Assembly (NCBI GenBank): GCA_934371505.1
Contig: CAKRNW010000035.1
Location: 1 to 19,144, forward strand
DNA: 19,144 nt
Direction of reading: 5' to 3'
From: an uncultured Lachnospiraceae bacterium
GTDB lineage: Bacteria > Bacillota > Clostridia > Lachnospirales > Lachnospiraceae
Part shown: positions 1 through 8,509 of the stretch, in pieces
Numbering within the stretch: position 1 is the stretch's first letter
Layout of the letters: every line of letters begins with the position of its first letter
Position numbers and translations under genes: made by a program
Notes under the pieces: generated by a model
What the model saw: the letters and a program-made list of their open reading frames with translations, nothing else
Told to the model about the DNA's origin: nothing
Databases searched by the model: none

Positions 1-3000
1 GCATAGTAGGCCAGTGGATAATTTATTTTACAATAGGCGATACGCCACGCCATCATAACATAAGCCGCCGCATGGGCTTTCGGGAACATGTACTTAATCT
101 TTTTGCAGGACCAGATATACCAGTCCGGTACATCGTGGGCAAGCATCTCCTTCTCCCACTCCGGTTTCAGACCTTTTCCTTTTCGCACCGACTCCATGAT
201 GGTAAAGGACAGCGCCGGGTCAACCCCCATCTGGATCAGATAAATCATAATATCATCTCGACAGCAGATAGCGGTGGAAATGGTGGCTTTTCCTTCTTCA
301 ATCAAGGTGCTGGCATTTCCCAGCCATACATCGGTACCATGACCCAGACCGGAGATACGCACCAGATCGGAAAACGCCTTGGGCTTGGTGTCCAGCAGCA
401 TCTGGATAACGAAGGGTGTACCAAACTCCGGGATGCCCAGGGAACCGGTGGGGGTGCCGCTGATTTGATCCGGGGTGATGCCCAGCGCCGAAGTGTTCTG
501 GAACAGACTCATCACCTGGGGGTCGTCCAGAGGAATCTTGGTGGGCTCAATTCCCGTCAAATCCTGGAGCATACGAATCATGGTGGGATCATCGTGTCCC
601 AGGATATCCAGTTTCAACAGGTTGTGGTCAATGGAATGATAGTCAAAATGAGTAGTAACTGTATCCGTGGTCATATCATTCGCCGGATGCTGCACCGGGG
701 TAAAGGAGTTAATGTCCTCTCCCACCGGCAAAACAACAATACCGCCGGGATGCTGTCCGGTACTTCGCCGGACGCCGGTACATCCCGTGACAATCCGGTT
801 GATTTCACAGGTTCTCTTGTGGATGCCCCGCTCCTCAAAATAATTCTTCACATAACCAAAGGCTGTCTTATCCGCCAGGGTTGCAATGGTTCCCGCACGG
901 AAGGTCTGTCCGTAGCCGAAAATAACCTCCGTGTACTTATGGGCTTTACTCTGGTACTCACCGGAGAAGTTTAAGTCGATATCCGGCTCCTTATCTCCCT
1001 TAAAGCCCAGGAAGGTTTCAAACGGAATATCAAAGCCCTGCTTGGACAGGGGATGTCCGCACACGGGGCAGTCCTTATCCGGCATATCACATCCGGCACC
1101 GCCGCCGTATTTCTTTACCTCCGGGGAATCAAAGTCATAGTAGTGGCAGTTGGGGCAAACATAGTGGGGGCTTAAGGAATTTACCTCGGTAATACCCGCC
1201 ATGTTCGCCACGAAGGAGGAACCGACAGAACCACGGGAGCCAACCAGGTAGCCATCCTCCACCGACTTCCACACCAGTTTCTGGGCGATGATGTACATTA
1301 CCGCAAAACCATTGCTGATAATGGAATGTAACTCCTTTTCCAGACGGTCTTCTACGATTTTCGGCAGCTCCGGGCCGTAAATTTCATGGGCTTTATCGTA
1401 ACAGATTTTGGTCAGAATCGAATCGGAATCCGGGATGACCGGGGGACATTTATCCGGGCGCACCGGACTCATTACATCAATGGTGTCCGCGATTTTGTTG
1501 GTGTTGGTAATCACCACTTCCTCCGCTTTTTCCCGTCCCAGATATTCAAATTCCGCCAGCATCTCCTCGGTGGTACGCAGATACAGAGGCGCCTGCTCAT
1601 CAGAATCCTCAAATCCTTTTCCCGCCATGATAATCCGGCGGTAAACCTCGTCCTCCGGGTCGAGAAAATGCACATCACAGGTGGCAACCACCGGTTTCTG
1701 GAACTGTTCCCCCAGTTCCACAATCTTCCGGTTAAAGTTCTTAATATCTTCTTCGGACTGCACCGCCTCCACCTTTTCCGATGCAATCATAAATTTATTG
1801 TTTCCCACAGGCTGGATTTCCAGATAATCATAGAAATTCACCAGCCGGGCAATCTCCGTGTCGGAGGCGCCGTCCAGCAATGCCCGGTACAGTTCTCCCG
1901 CCTCACAGGCACTGCCCAGAAGGAGGCCCTCCCGGTACTTCACAAAGAGGCTCTTGGGCACACGGGGACGCCGGTTGTAATAGGTGAGATGAGATTCGGA
2001 AATCAGCCGGTACAGGTTCATCCGCCCGATGTTGTTCTGCGCCAGAATGATGGCGTGATAGGTTCCCATCTTTTTGATGATGTCCGGATTGGACTCTCCC
2101 ATAGCGTTGACTTTTGCCAGCGTATCCGCCCCCTCCTCCAGAAGCATCTTGCATAATTTAATGAAAATCTCTGCGGTACATTCCGCATCGTCTACTGCCC
2201 GGTGATGATTTTCCAGAGAGACATTCAGGGTCTTTGCCACCGCATCCAGGGTATGTTTCGCCTGGTTGGGCAAAAGCATCCGGGCAATGCCCACGGTATC
2301 CACATAGGTAATGTCCGTCTTGATTCCCTGCCGTTTCGCATTTTCCAGAATAAAGCTCATATCAAAGTTGGCATTGTGCGCCACCAGGACACAGCCCTCA
2401 CAGAATTCTAAAAACCGGGGCAGAATCACATCAATCATGGGGGCATCCATCACCATGCTGTCGTTAATGCTGGTCAGCTTTTCAATCCGGTAGGGAATGG
2501 GCACATCGGGATTGACAAAGGTAGAAAACCGGTCAAGAATCTCTCCGTTTGCCACCTTTACCGCGCCGATTTCGATGATGCGGTTATGAATGGGTGAAAA
2601 ACCGGTGGTCTCAATATCGAACACCACATAGGTCTCTCCCATCAGGGTCTGTCCCTTTTCGTTAATCACAATGTCCCGCAGATCATCCACCAGATATGCC
2701 TCCACGCCGTAGATGACCTTAAAGAAATCCTGACGGTCGGGATTGGGATCCCCCGCCTCCTTCCGTTTGGCTTTCTCCGCTTTCCACAAATCCTCCCACA
2801 CATGGTTGGCATCGGGAAAGGACTGTGCCACACCATGGTCGGTGATGGCAATGGCAGGCATTCCCCACTTATATGCCCTTTTTACGATATCCTTCGCCTC
2901 GGAAACGCCATCCATATCACTCATTTTTGTATGGCAGTGGAGTTCCACCCGCTTGCGGACGCTGTTATCCTGCCGGCTGGTGCGGAAATCGGGAATTTTC

Positions 3001-4082
3001 TTGATGCCCACCAGGGAACCGATGGTCAGCTCGTTATCAAATTTATCTACCATGGTCATGCCCTGGAGTTTCACAAAGGCACCGGGTTTGATGCCGCTGG
3101 TAATCTCTGCCACCTGGTCATTTCTGGCAAAGAGCTTGATGGTCATGGTGTCTGTAAAGTCCGTCACATTAAAGATCAGAATGGTCTTTTCGTTACGGAT
3201 TTCCCGCTTGTCCAAATCCATAATCATGCCACGAACCGTGACTTCTCCCATCTCACCCAGGATTTCATCCATGCGCATGGCCTCGCCCTCAAAGTCTCTG
3301 CCATAGAGTACATCGGGGTTGTCGGAGCGCTTGACGGGGCGGACAAAATCTCCCTTCCTTTGTCCGCCGGCGAATTTGCCACCCTTTCCGCCTGCCGCTC
3401 CGCCTTCGGGGGACGCAGATGCCCCTTTTGTGATTCCGGCTGCGGGTTTGGATTCGGCACTTGCCACAGGCTGTGCCTCCTGCCCCTCTTCCCCGGAGAC
3501 TCCCTTCATGCGGGCAGCAATCTGGGCAACCTCCATGGCAATCCGGTGTTCTTCCTCCTCCTTGCGCCCGGTTTCTTCGGGAACACGGTATTCCTCCCGG
3601 AGCACTACATCCAGTCCACACCGCTCCCCGATGATTTTTTCCAGAATCCGGGTCAGCTCCTGCATTTTACCTCGGGCAAGCACCGTGTCCTCCACGCACA
3701 TGTGGATGGTCTTCTCATCGGGATAGGAAAACTGCGCCTTCCGCAGCACATTATGTAAAATATGGTCGTACTCCCGCACCTCCAGCATAATGCTGTCCAG
3801 ATACACGTCCATAAGTTTCTGCAGATTGTACTGGGCGGACAGCTTGTAGCGTTCATACATTTTTACCCGCATGGAAAATTGAGACAGAATCTGTTTCTCA
3901 ATCTGTCTCTCCACGGCAAAGACGATTTCCTTGGGAATCAGTCTTTCACTATAGATATAAATACGCAGAAAATCTTTTCTGGCGGTGGAGAGTACCCGCT
4001 GCACCTCCACCGGCTCAAAATAGTCTTTCTGCGTCCGTTCCAGCTTTAAGGCAGGAAACACCTCAAAAAATTTTTTGGTCAT
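1..4082 (-). CDS. polC: DNA polymerase III alpha subunit, PolC type (3' end cut by window edge)
   Basis: Replicative DNA polymerase of low-GC Gram-positives, with a built-in proofreading exonuclease. About 1360 codons are present; members of the family have roughly 1430-1500, so the C-terminal end lies outside the window. Reading from the ATG at 4082: an N-terminal domain; a Gly/Ala/Lys-rich linker (about 195-240); an OB fold (about 278-365); the first part of the PHP domain, with HCH at 382-384; an inserted DEDDh exonuclease with D489 and E491 in DIETTG and H627/D631 in NHHRAVDD; a zinc-binding CPNC at about 976; and the polymerase aspartates D1034 and D1036 in PDIDLNFSG, with D1159 as the likely third metal ligand. 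The ATG lies one base after the ispG stop (TAA-C-ATG), so the two genes are probably cotranscribed and translationally coupled. No frameshift was seen. The linker composition is the only odd part. Confidence 0.97.
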   Translation of the reverse strand, partial: MTKKFFEVFPALKLERTQKDYFEPVEVQRVLSTARKDFLRIYIYSERLIPKEIVFAVERQIEKQILSQFSMRVKMYERYKLSAQYNLQKLMDVYLDSIMLEVREYDHILHNVLRKAQFSYPDEKTIHMCVEDTVLARGKMQELTRILEKIIGERCGLDVVLREEYRVPEETGRKEEEEHRIAMEVAQIAARMKGVSGEEGQEAQPVASAESKPAAGITKGASASPEGGAAGGKGGKFAGGQRKGDFVRPVKRSDNPDVLYGRDFEGEAMRMDEILGEMGEVTVRGMIMDLDKREIRNEKTILIFNVTDFTDTMTIKLFARNDQVAEITSGIKPGAFVKLQGMTMVDKFDNELTIGSLVGIKKIPDFRTSRQDNSVRKRVELHCHTKMSDMDGVSEAKDIVKRAYKWGMPAIAITDHGVAQSFPDANHVWEDLWKAEKAKRKEAGDPNPDRQDFFKVIYGVEAYLVDDLRDIVINEKGQTLMGETYVVFDIETTGFSPIHNRIIEIGAVKVANGEILDRFSTFVNPDVPIPYRIEKLTSINDSMVMDAPMIDVILPRFLEFCEGCVLVAHNANFDMSFILENAKRQGIKTDITYVDTVGIARMLLPNQAKHTLDAVAKTLNVSLENHHRAVDDAECTAEIFIKLCKMLLEEGADTLAKVNAMGESNPDIIKKMGTYHAIILAQNNIGRMNLYRLISESHLTYYNRRPRVPKSLFVKYREGLLLGSACEAGELYRALLDGASDTEIARLVNFYDYLEIQPVGNNKFMIASEKVEAVQSEEDIKNFNRKIVELGEQFQKPVVATCDVHFLDPEDEVYRRIIMAGKGFEDSDEQAPLYLRTTEEMLAEFEYLGREKAEEVVITNTNKIADTIDVMSPVRPDKCPPVIPDSDSILTKICYDKAHEIYGPELPKIVEDRLEKELHSIISNGFAVMYIIAQKLVWKSVEDGYLVGSRGSVGSSFVANMAGITEVNSLSPHYVCPNCHYYDFDSPEVKKYGGGAGCDMPDKDCPVCGHPLSKQGFDIPFETFLGFKGDKEPDIDLNFSGEYQSKAHKYTEVIFGYGQTFRAGTIATLADKTAFGYVKNYFEERGIHKRTCEINRIVTGCTGVRRSTGQHPGGIVVLPVGEDINSFTPVQHPANDMTTDTVTTHFDYHSIDHNLLKLDILGHDDPTMIRMLQDLTGIEPTKIPLDDPQVMSLFQNTSALGITPDQISGTPTGSLGIPEFGTPFVIQMLLDTKPKAFSDLVRISGLGHGTDVWLGNASTLIEEGKATISTAICCRDDIMIYLIQMGVDPALSFTIMESVRKGKGLKPEWEKEMLAHDVPDWYIWSCKKIKYMFPKAHAAAYVMMAWRIAYCKINYPLAYY

Positions 4083-4083
4083 G

Positions 4084-5139
4084 TTAGTTCCAATGCTCCA
4101 GTTCCTCGCGGAGTGCATCCAAAAGCTGATTCTCCGGCACCTTGCGGACAATCTCCCCATGCTTGATCAGCAATCCTTCGCCGATTCCTCCGGCGATTCC
4201 CAAATCTGCCTCTTTTGCCTCTCCCGGTCCATTTACCACGCAGCCCATCACTGCCACCTTGATGTCTAAAGGATAGTCCTCCACCATGGTTTCCACCTGA
4301 TTGGCAAGTTTGATTAAATCAATCTGGGTGCGTCCACAGGTGGGGCAGGACACCACCTCCACGCCGCCCTTCCGCAGCTGTAAGGTACGCAGAATCAGCT
4401 TGGCAGATTTAATCTCCTCCACCGGGTCGCCGGTAAGGGATACCCGGATGGTATTGCCGATGCCCTGATTTAAAATCAGTCCCAGGCCGATGGCGGATTT
4501 GATGTTTCCACTGGTGATGGTGCCCGCCTCGGTAATTCCCACATGTAAGGGATAGGGGGTCTTGTCTGCCAACAGTTCGTGGGCTTTGACGCACATCAAC
4601 ACATCAGAGGATTTGATACTGATGACCAGGTTCTGATAGTCCATATCTTCAATCATGTGTACCTTATCCAAAGCGCTCTCCACGATTCCCTCTGCAGTGA
4701 CACCGCGGTATTTCTCCACCAGGTCTTTTTCCAGGGAACCGGAGTTCACACCTACCCGGATCGGAATGTTCCGGGCTTTTGCCGTCTCCACCACTGCCTG
4801 TAACCGCTCCCTGGAGCCGATATTACCGGGATTGATGCGGATTTTGTCCGCACCGTTTTCCATGGCGGCGATTGCCATGCGATAGTCAAAATGAATATCT
4901 GCCACCAAAGGAATGGAAATCTGCTTTTTGATTTCCTTAATGGCCTCTGCCGCCTCCAGGGTGGGCACGGTACAACGGATGATTTCGCAGCCTGCCTTTT
5001 CCAGCCGGTGAATCTGTTCCACCGTGGCTTTCATATCCTCTGTTTTCGTATTCGTCATGGACTGAATCAGAATGGGATTCTTCCCTCCGATTTTCCGATT
5101 TCCAATGGCAACTTCCCTTGTCTGCTCCCGCAATATCAT
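4084..5139 (-). CDS. ispG: 4-hydroxy-3-methylbut-2-en-1-yl diphosphate synthase (IspG/GcpE)
   Basis: Penultimate step of the MEP isoprenoid pathway: reductive conversion of methylerythritol cyclodiphosphate to HMBPP by a [4Fe-4S] enzyme. The reading frame encodes 351 residues, about the usual length for the bacterial two-domain form. It opens with the family's TREVAIG...IGG...QSMTNT segment. The three cluster cysteines are visible: C265 and C268 in CPTCGR, and C300 in CVVNGPGE, where E307 is the probable fourth ligand. An upstream in-frame TTG at 5175 would add 12 residues, but it lies only about 3 bases from the start site predicted by the promoter at 5185-5213. I therefore chose the ATG at 5139, which leaves a leader of about 40 bases containing AAAGG. 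The isoprenoid product feeds uppS upstream. polC follows after one base. Confidence 0.96.
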   Translation of the reverse strand: MILREQTREVAIGNRKIGGKNPILIQSMTNTKTEDMKATVEQIHRLEKAGCEIIRCTVPTLEAAEAIKEIKKQISIPLVADIHFDYRMAIAAMENGADKIRINPGNIGSRERLQAVVETAKARNIPIRVGVNSGSLEKDLVEKYRGVTAEGIVESALDKVHMIEDMDYQNLVISIKSSDVLMCVKAHELLADKTPYPLHVGITEAGTITSGNIKSAIGLGLILNQGIGNTIRVSLTGDPVEEIKSAKLILRTLQLRKGGVEVVSCPTCGRTQIDLIKLANQVETMVEDYPLDIKVAVMGCVVNGPGEAKEADLGIAGGIGEGLLIKHGEIVRKVPENQLLDALREELEHWN

Positions 5140-5184
5140 ATCAAAAACCAGCCTTTCTGATGGTAAATTTATCAACGTAACCCC

Positions 5185-5213
5185 ATTCTAGCATCGCCCC
5201 AAAAGGGTGTCAA
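5185..5213 (-). promoter_or_regulatory. sigma-A-type promoter for ispG-polC
   Basis: On the minus strand TTGACA (5213-5208), a 17-base spacer, then TAGAAT (5190-5185). This is a perfect -35, optimal spacing and a 5/6 match at -10. The -35 overlaps the TGA stop of the kinase gene, so the promoter is embedded in the end of the upstream gene. The predicted start is near 5178, just upstream of the TTG at 5175, which argues for the downstream ATG as the ispG start. Confidence 0.8.
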
Positions 5214-6115
5214 GGTAACGAACTGCCCAGACTGTCCTTCCCTGTTTTGGGATTTTCCAGCCTTTTCAGTTCCCGCAAAACCATTTTCATATTCCCATAA
5301 CGTTTTTCTTTATTTTCCTGGGTACAGCGTTTCAAAAACCGTTTCCATTTTCTCCGCTCCCATGTTGTCAATGTTTCTGGTGGGAACTGGAAAAAAAGCA
5401 GTTCTGCAATTTTTCCAAAGGCGTAGATATCACTGCGCTCATCCACTTTTGCCTGGGATACAAACTGCTCCGGGGCAGAAAAGCGGGGATTTCCAATCTG
5501 CTCACCCACCTTTCCCATAGGCATTGCTCCATCGAAATCCAGCAGATGCACTTGACCATTCCAGTCAATCCGGATATGCTCCGGTTTTAAATCCCGGTAA
5601 AGAATCGGGGGATTTAGGCTGTGAAGGTAACACAGAATTTCCCCCAGCTGCCGGAGCAGGGAAAATGCCTTCTCTGGCTCCACCTCTTTCTTTTCTTCCA
5701 ATATGGTTTTCAGGGATTTTCCTTCAATATAAGGCAGTACCAAGTGGTAGCTTGTCCCCTCCCGGCGATGCTCCAATATCCGGGGGATTCCCGGATGCTG
5801 CAACCCTTGCAGGCAGTTTAATTCTGCCAGGGTACTGCGCAGGTAGACCGAGGCGCAGTCAGTGCTTTTAATCACCACTCGCTGTCTTTTGGATTTGCAT
5901 TCTTTCCCCTTCCTTGTTTTGACTCCATGAACCTGCTGTCCGTATTCCACCGAATCTTCTGACAGAATGCGGTCTGCCAGAAAGACATGCCGTCCTTCTT
6001 TGCCCTTTTCTCCGATTTCTTCCCGGAGTATGTAGTTCCATTTTTCCATGATAAGGTGATCTTCTTTCACAGGATTTTCTGCTTGGGATTGTAGTTTGAA
6101 ACGGGATATTTCCAT
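5210..6115 (-). CDS. Soluble Ser/Thr protein kinase-like protein (Hanks type, atypical active site)
   Basis: A 301-residue protein that is essentially one eukaryotic-like kinase domain, with no transmembrane or PASTA segment, so it is probably cytosolic. Visible: a loose Gly-rich loop (IGEKGKEG, about 34-41), the ATP-anchoring lysine K83 in VVIK, the helix-C glutamate E99, the catalytic loop YRDLKPEH (173-180), DFDG (193-196), APE (214-216), the subdomain IX aspartate in DIYAFG, and R272. Two positions deviate. The Asn that normally follows the catalytic loop and binds metal is His180 (codon CAT), and the Gly of DFG is Asp195. A basic insert (about 66-78) separates the Gly loop from K83. It lies between rseP and ispG, where these conserved genes often adjoin. 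Start uncertain: neither the ATG at 6115 nor M23 (ATG at 6049) has a clear Shine-Dalgarno. Whether it phosphorylates is unknown. Confidence 0.85.
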   Translation of the reverse strand: MEISRFKLQSQAENPVKEDHLIMEKWNYILREEIGEKGKEGRHVFLADRILSEDSVEYGQQVHGVKTRKGKECKSKRQRVVIKSTDCASVYLRSTLAELNCLQGLQHPGIPRILEHRREGTSYHLVLPYIEGKSLKTILEEKKEVEPEKAFSLLRQLGEILCYLHSLNPPILYRDLKPEHIRIDWNGQVHLLDFDGAMPMGKVGEQIGNPRFSAPEQFVSQAKVDERSDIYAFGKIAELLFFQFPPETLTTWERRKWKRFLKRCTQENKEKRYGNMKMVLRELKRLENPKTGKDSLGSSLP

Positions 6116-6171
6116 AAGACCAAAGATAGAAAAAGAATTTCAGAACACACCTATGGCGTGCAACCAACAAA

Positions 6172-6200
6172 ACGCCTCCCAACTCTACGTTGGGAAGCGT
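6172..6200 (-). terminator. Hairpin after rseP: terminator and/or attenuator in the kinase leader
   Basis: On the minus strand ACGCTTCCCAAC, loop GTAGA, GTTGGGAGGCGT: a 12-bp stem with one G-T pair, followed by TTTTGTTGG. It lies 58 bases after the rseP stop and is suited to rho-independent termination, though the T tract is short. Because a near-consensus promoter (6219-6246) lies between rseP and the hairpin, the same element would also sit about 12 bases into the leader of the kinase transcript. Confidence 0.7.
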
Positions 6201-6218
6201 CTTCTTTCGTATAAGAAC

Positions 6219-6246
6219 AGTATACTCATTTAGAAAAATCTGTCAA
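6219..6246 (-). promoter_or_regulatory. sigma-A-type promoter upstream of the kinase hairpin
   Basis: On the minus strand TTGACA (6246-6241), a 16-base spacer, then TATACT (6224-6219). The predicted start is near 6212. It lies just 12 bases past the rseP TAG. A second TTGACA copy sits 9 bases further upstream. A transcript from here meets the hairpin at 6200-6172 almost at once, then reaches the kinase ATG at 6115 after a leader of about 97 bases. Confidence 0.7.
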
Positions 6247-6258
6247 GCTGTCAACTGC

Positions 6259-7320
6259 CTAGCCGGTGACTAACCGCATAATATCGTTATACATCACCAC
6301 TACCATCAATACCAGCAGTGCTGCCATACCGATAAAGTGTACCAGTCCTTCTTTTTCCGGAGGAACCGGCTTGCCTCTTACCACTTCAATAAGCATGAAC
6401 AGCAGACGTCCACCATCCAGTGCCGGCAGGGGTAACAGATTCAGGATTCCAAGGTTGACAGACAGTAATACCACCAGGTTCATCATGTTAAGCAGCACAG
6501 TCACAAATCCACTGGGTGCGGTGGCCTCGTAGGTTTCTCCCACAGTTTGCGCTATGGCAATCGGTCCACCCAGATCTTTGATGGATGCCTGACCGGTGAC
6601 AAGCATTCCCAGACTCTTAAAGGTAAGGTCTACCCAGTATTTCACTTCATAGGCGCTATACTGAAACAGATGCAGTCCTTTCACTGCCTGTGCCCCCTGG
6701 GTGCTGACAATGCCGATATAGTAGCGGGCATCCGTCTCATCATAGATTGGAGTCACCGTTACCGTATTCCTGCTTCCGTTCCGGTCATATTCCACGGTCA
6801 GTTCCTTACCGCCGTTCAGTCCCACATACATACTGAACTCAGAGAAGAGATGGATTCTTTTTCCATCCACCCGGGTAATCACATCTCCCGCCTGCAGACC
6901 CGCTTCCTGCGCTGCCCCTCCGTCGGTGACACTTCCGATCGTGGGCAGTGTCACACCGCAGGCCGCCACAATAATCAAGGAAAACATATAAGCCAGAATA
7001 AAGTTAAAAATTGGTCCTGCTATGACGGTGGCGATTCTTGCCCACACATTTGCAGCCGGAAAAGAACCTTCCTTCGGTGCCTCTCCTTCCTTTAGATCCA
7101 TTCCGTCCTCTCCGTCAAAAACGCAGGCTCCGCCTAAAGGCAGCAGTTTCAGGCTGTACACCGTCTCACCTTTTTTCACATGGAAAAGAGTCGGGCCCAT
7201 CCCCACGAAAAACTCTTTCACCCGGATGCCATTGGCCTTCGCCAGTAAAAAATGTCCCAACTCGTGGGCTACCACCATAATAGTAAAAATAATCAGAAAT
7301 AAAATAATTGTTATAACCAC
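6259..7320 (-). CDS. rseP: Site-2 membrane metalloprotease (RseP/RasP/SpoIVFB superfamily)
   Basis: Intramembrane zinc protease of regulated intramembrane proteolysis, cleaving membrane-spanning substrates such as anti-sigma factors and leftover signal peptides in related bacteria. The first membrane helix carries HELGH (about 19-23), the zinc site. A central PDZ domain (about 120-195) follows, then a helix containing LPALDGGR, whose Asp is the third zinc ligand, and a final membrane helix. The length of about 353 is typical. There is no ATG: the candidates are TTG at 7323 and GTG at 7320. AGGGAG lies about 7 bases before the GTG, which I prefer, although the TTG is possible. It starts 27 bases after dxr and is the last gene before the hairpin at 6172-6200, so it probably closes the pyrH-rseP transcription unit. 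Its substrate here cannot be read from the sequence. Confidence 0.95.
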   Translation of the reverse strand: MVITIILFLIIFTIMVVAHELGHFLLAKANGIRVKEFFVGMGPTLFHVKKGETVYSLKLLPLGGACVFDGEDGMDLKEGEAPKEGSFPAANVWARIATVIAGPIFNFILAYMFSLIIVAACGVTLPTIGSVTDGGAAQEAGLQAGDVITRVDGKRIHLFSEFSMYVGLNGGKELTVEYDRNGSRNTVTVTPIYDETDARYYIGIVSTQGAQAVKGLHLFQYSAYEVKYWVDLTFKSLGMLVTGQASIKDLGGPIAIAQTVGETYEATAPSGFVTVLLNMMNLVVLLSVNLGILNLLPLPALDGGRLLFMLIEVVRGKPVPPEKEGLVHFIGMAALLVLMVVVMYNDIMRLVTG

Positions 7321-7347
7321 CAAAATTCTCCCTTTGCCAACCGTTTT

Positions 7348-8496
7348 TTATAACGAGAGTCCTGCAATGTACTCGTAAGTCTCCTGTTCTGTCTCCAGAA
7401 TCTGCTCCACGGTAGGATTTTCTATGTTGTGATGATGCTCCATGGACATTCCAATGATTTCCGGTATCTGCAGGAAACGGATTTTTTTATCCAGAAACAG
7501 TGCCACAGCCCTTTCATTGGCAGCGTTAAACACCGTCGGTATGCTTCCCTGGGTTCTGGCAGCCTGCAGTGCCAGCTTCAGCCCCGTAAAAGTCTCCATA
7601 TCCGGTGCCTCAAAGGTCAGCTGACCCAGCTCAAAAAAGTCCACTCTCTTTCCACCCATCGGTCTTCGATCGGGATAAAATAAAGCGTACTGGATGGGCA
7701 GTTTCATATCCGGCGTGCCAAGCTGTGCCATGATTCCACCATCCACATATTCCACCATGGAATGAATGATGCTCTGGGGTTGAATCACCACCTGAATCTG
7801 ATCCAGCTCCACATCAAACAGCCATTTGGCCTCCATGACTTCCAGTCCCTTATTACAAAGGGAAGCCGAATCAATGGTAACTTTTTTGCCCATAGACCAG
7901 TTGGGGTGCTTCAAGGCATCCTCCACCGTCATGGATTCCAGTTCTGCCCGTTTTTTCCCCCGGAAAGGACCACCGGAAGCGGTTAGCAGGATTTTAGAAA
8001 TCCGGTTTTTCGGCTCCCCGTTCATGGACTGGAAAATCGCACTGTGTTCGCTGTCCACCGGCAAAATAGAAACACCATGCTTCGCAGCCAGGGGCATAAT
8101 AATATGTCCGGCTGTCACCAGTGTCTCCTTATTGGCAAGAGCAATATCCTTCCCTGCTTCAATTGCCGCAATGGTAGGTCTTATTCCTATCATTCCCACG
8201 ATACCGGTGACTAATACCTGACTCTGTGGGTGAGTTGCCGCTTCCAGAAGTCCCTCCATGCCACAGGTCACCCTGATGCCTTCCATATCCGCCAGACGCT
8301 GCTTCAGATCAGATGCTGCTTCTGGTGTCTGCATACATACGAAATCCGGCCGGAATTCCCGTACCTGTTTCTCCATCAGTTCCACATTCCGTCCGGCTGC
8401 CATTGCCACTACTTTCAAATCTTCGTTATTACGGACAATTTCCAGTGTCTGTGTTCCGATGGAACCAGTGGAACCCAAGATTGCAATCTTTTTCAT
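7348..8496 (-). CDS. dxr: 1-deoxy-D-xylulose 5-phosphate reductoisomerase
   Basis: First committed step of the MEP pathway: NADPH-dependent rearrangement and reduction of DXP to MEP, in the cytosol. The protein of 382 residues is of normal length. It begins with the Rossmann nucleotide motif GSTGSIG (8-14). Further on are ANKETLV, the metal-binding PVDSEHSAIFQ segment (Asp and Glu ligands), the GPFRG flexible-loop region and EVMEAKWLF with the second conserved Glu. An in-frame GTG lies directly before the ATG (GTGATG). I chose the ATG at 8496 because AGGAG lies 6 bases upstream of it. It sits between cdsA (13-base gap) and rseP (27-base gap) in the conserved envelope block. Its partner enzyme IspG is encoded further along in the same direction, under its own promoter. 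Confidence 0.97.
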   Translation of the reverse strand: MKKIAILGSTGSIGTQTLEIVRNNEDLKVVAMAAGRNVELMEKQVREFRPDFVCMQTPEAASDLKQRLADMEGIRVTCGMEGLLEAATHPQSQVLVTGIVGMIGIRPTIAAIEAGKDIALANKETLVTAGHIIMPLAAKHGVSILPVDSEHSAIFQSMNGEPKNRISKILLTASGGPFRGKKRAELESMTVEDALKHPNWSMGKKVTIDSASLCNKGLEVMEAKWLFDVELDQIQVVIQPQSIIHSMVEYVDGGIMAQLGTPDMKLPIQYALFYPDRRPMGGKRVDFFELGQLTFEAPDMETFTGLKLALQAARTQGSIPTVFNAANERAVALFLDKKIRFLQIPEIIGMSMEHHHNIENPTVEQILETEQETYEYIAGLSL

Positions 8497-8509
8497 CACG
8501 TTCTCCTCT

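Noticed and set aside
72..3758. Several long plus-strand open frames (for example 72-974, 1386-2156, 2802-3758)
   Set aside because: They lie antisense to the well-conserved polC and show no family motifs, and their composition mirrors the polC codons. They are shadows.
5140..5175. TTG-started extension of ispG
   Set aside because: It sits at the predicted transcription start and precedes the conserved family N-terminus by 12 unconserved residues.
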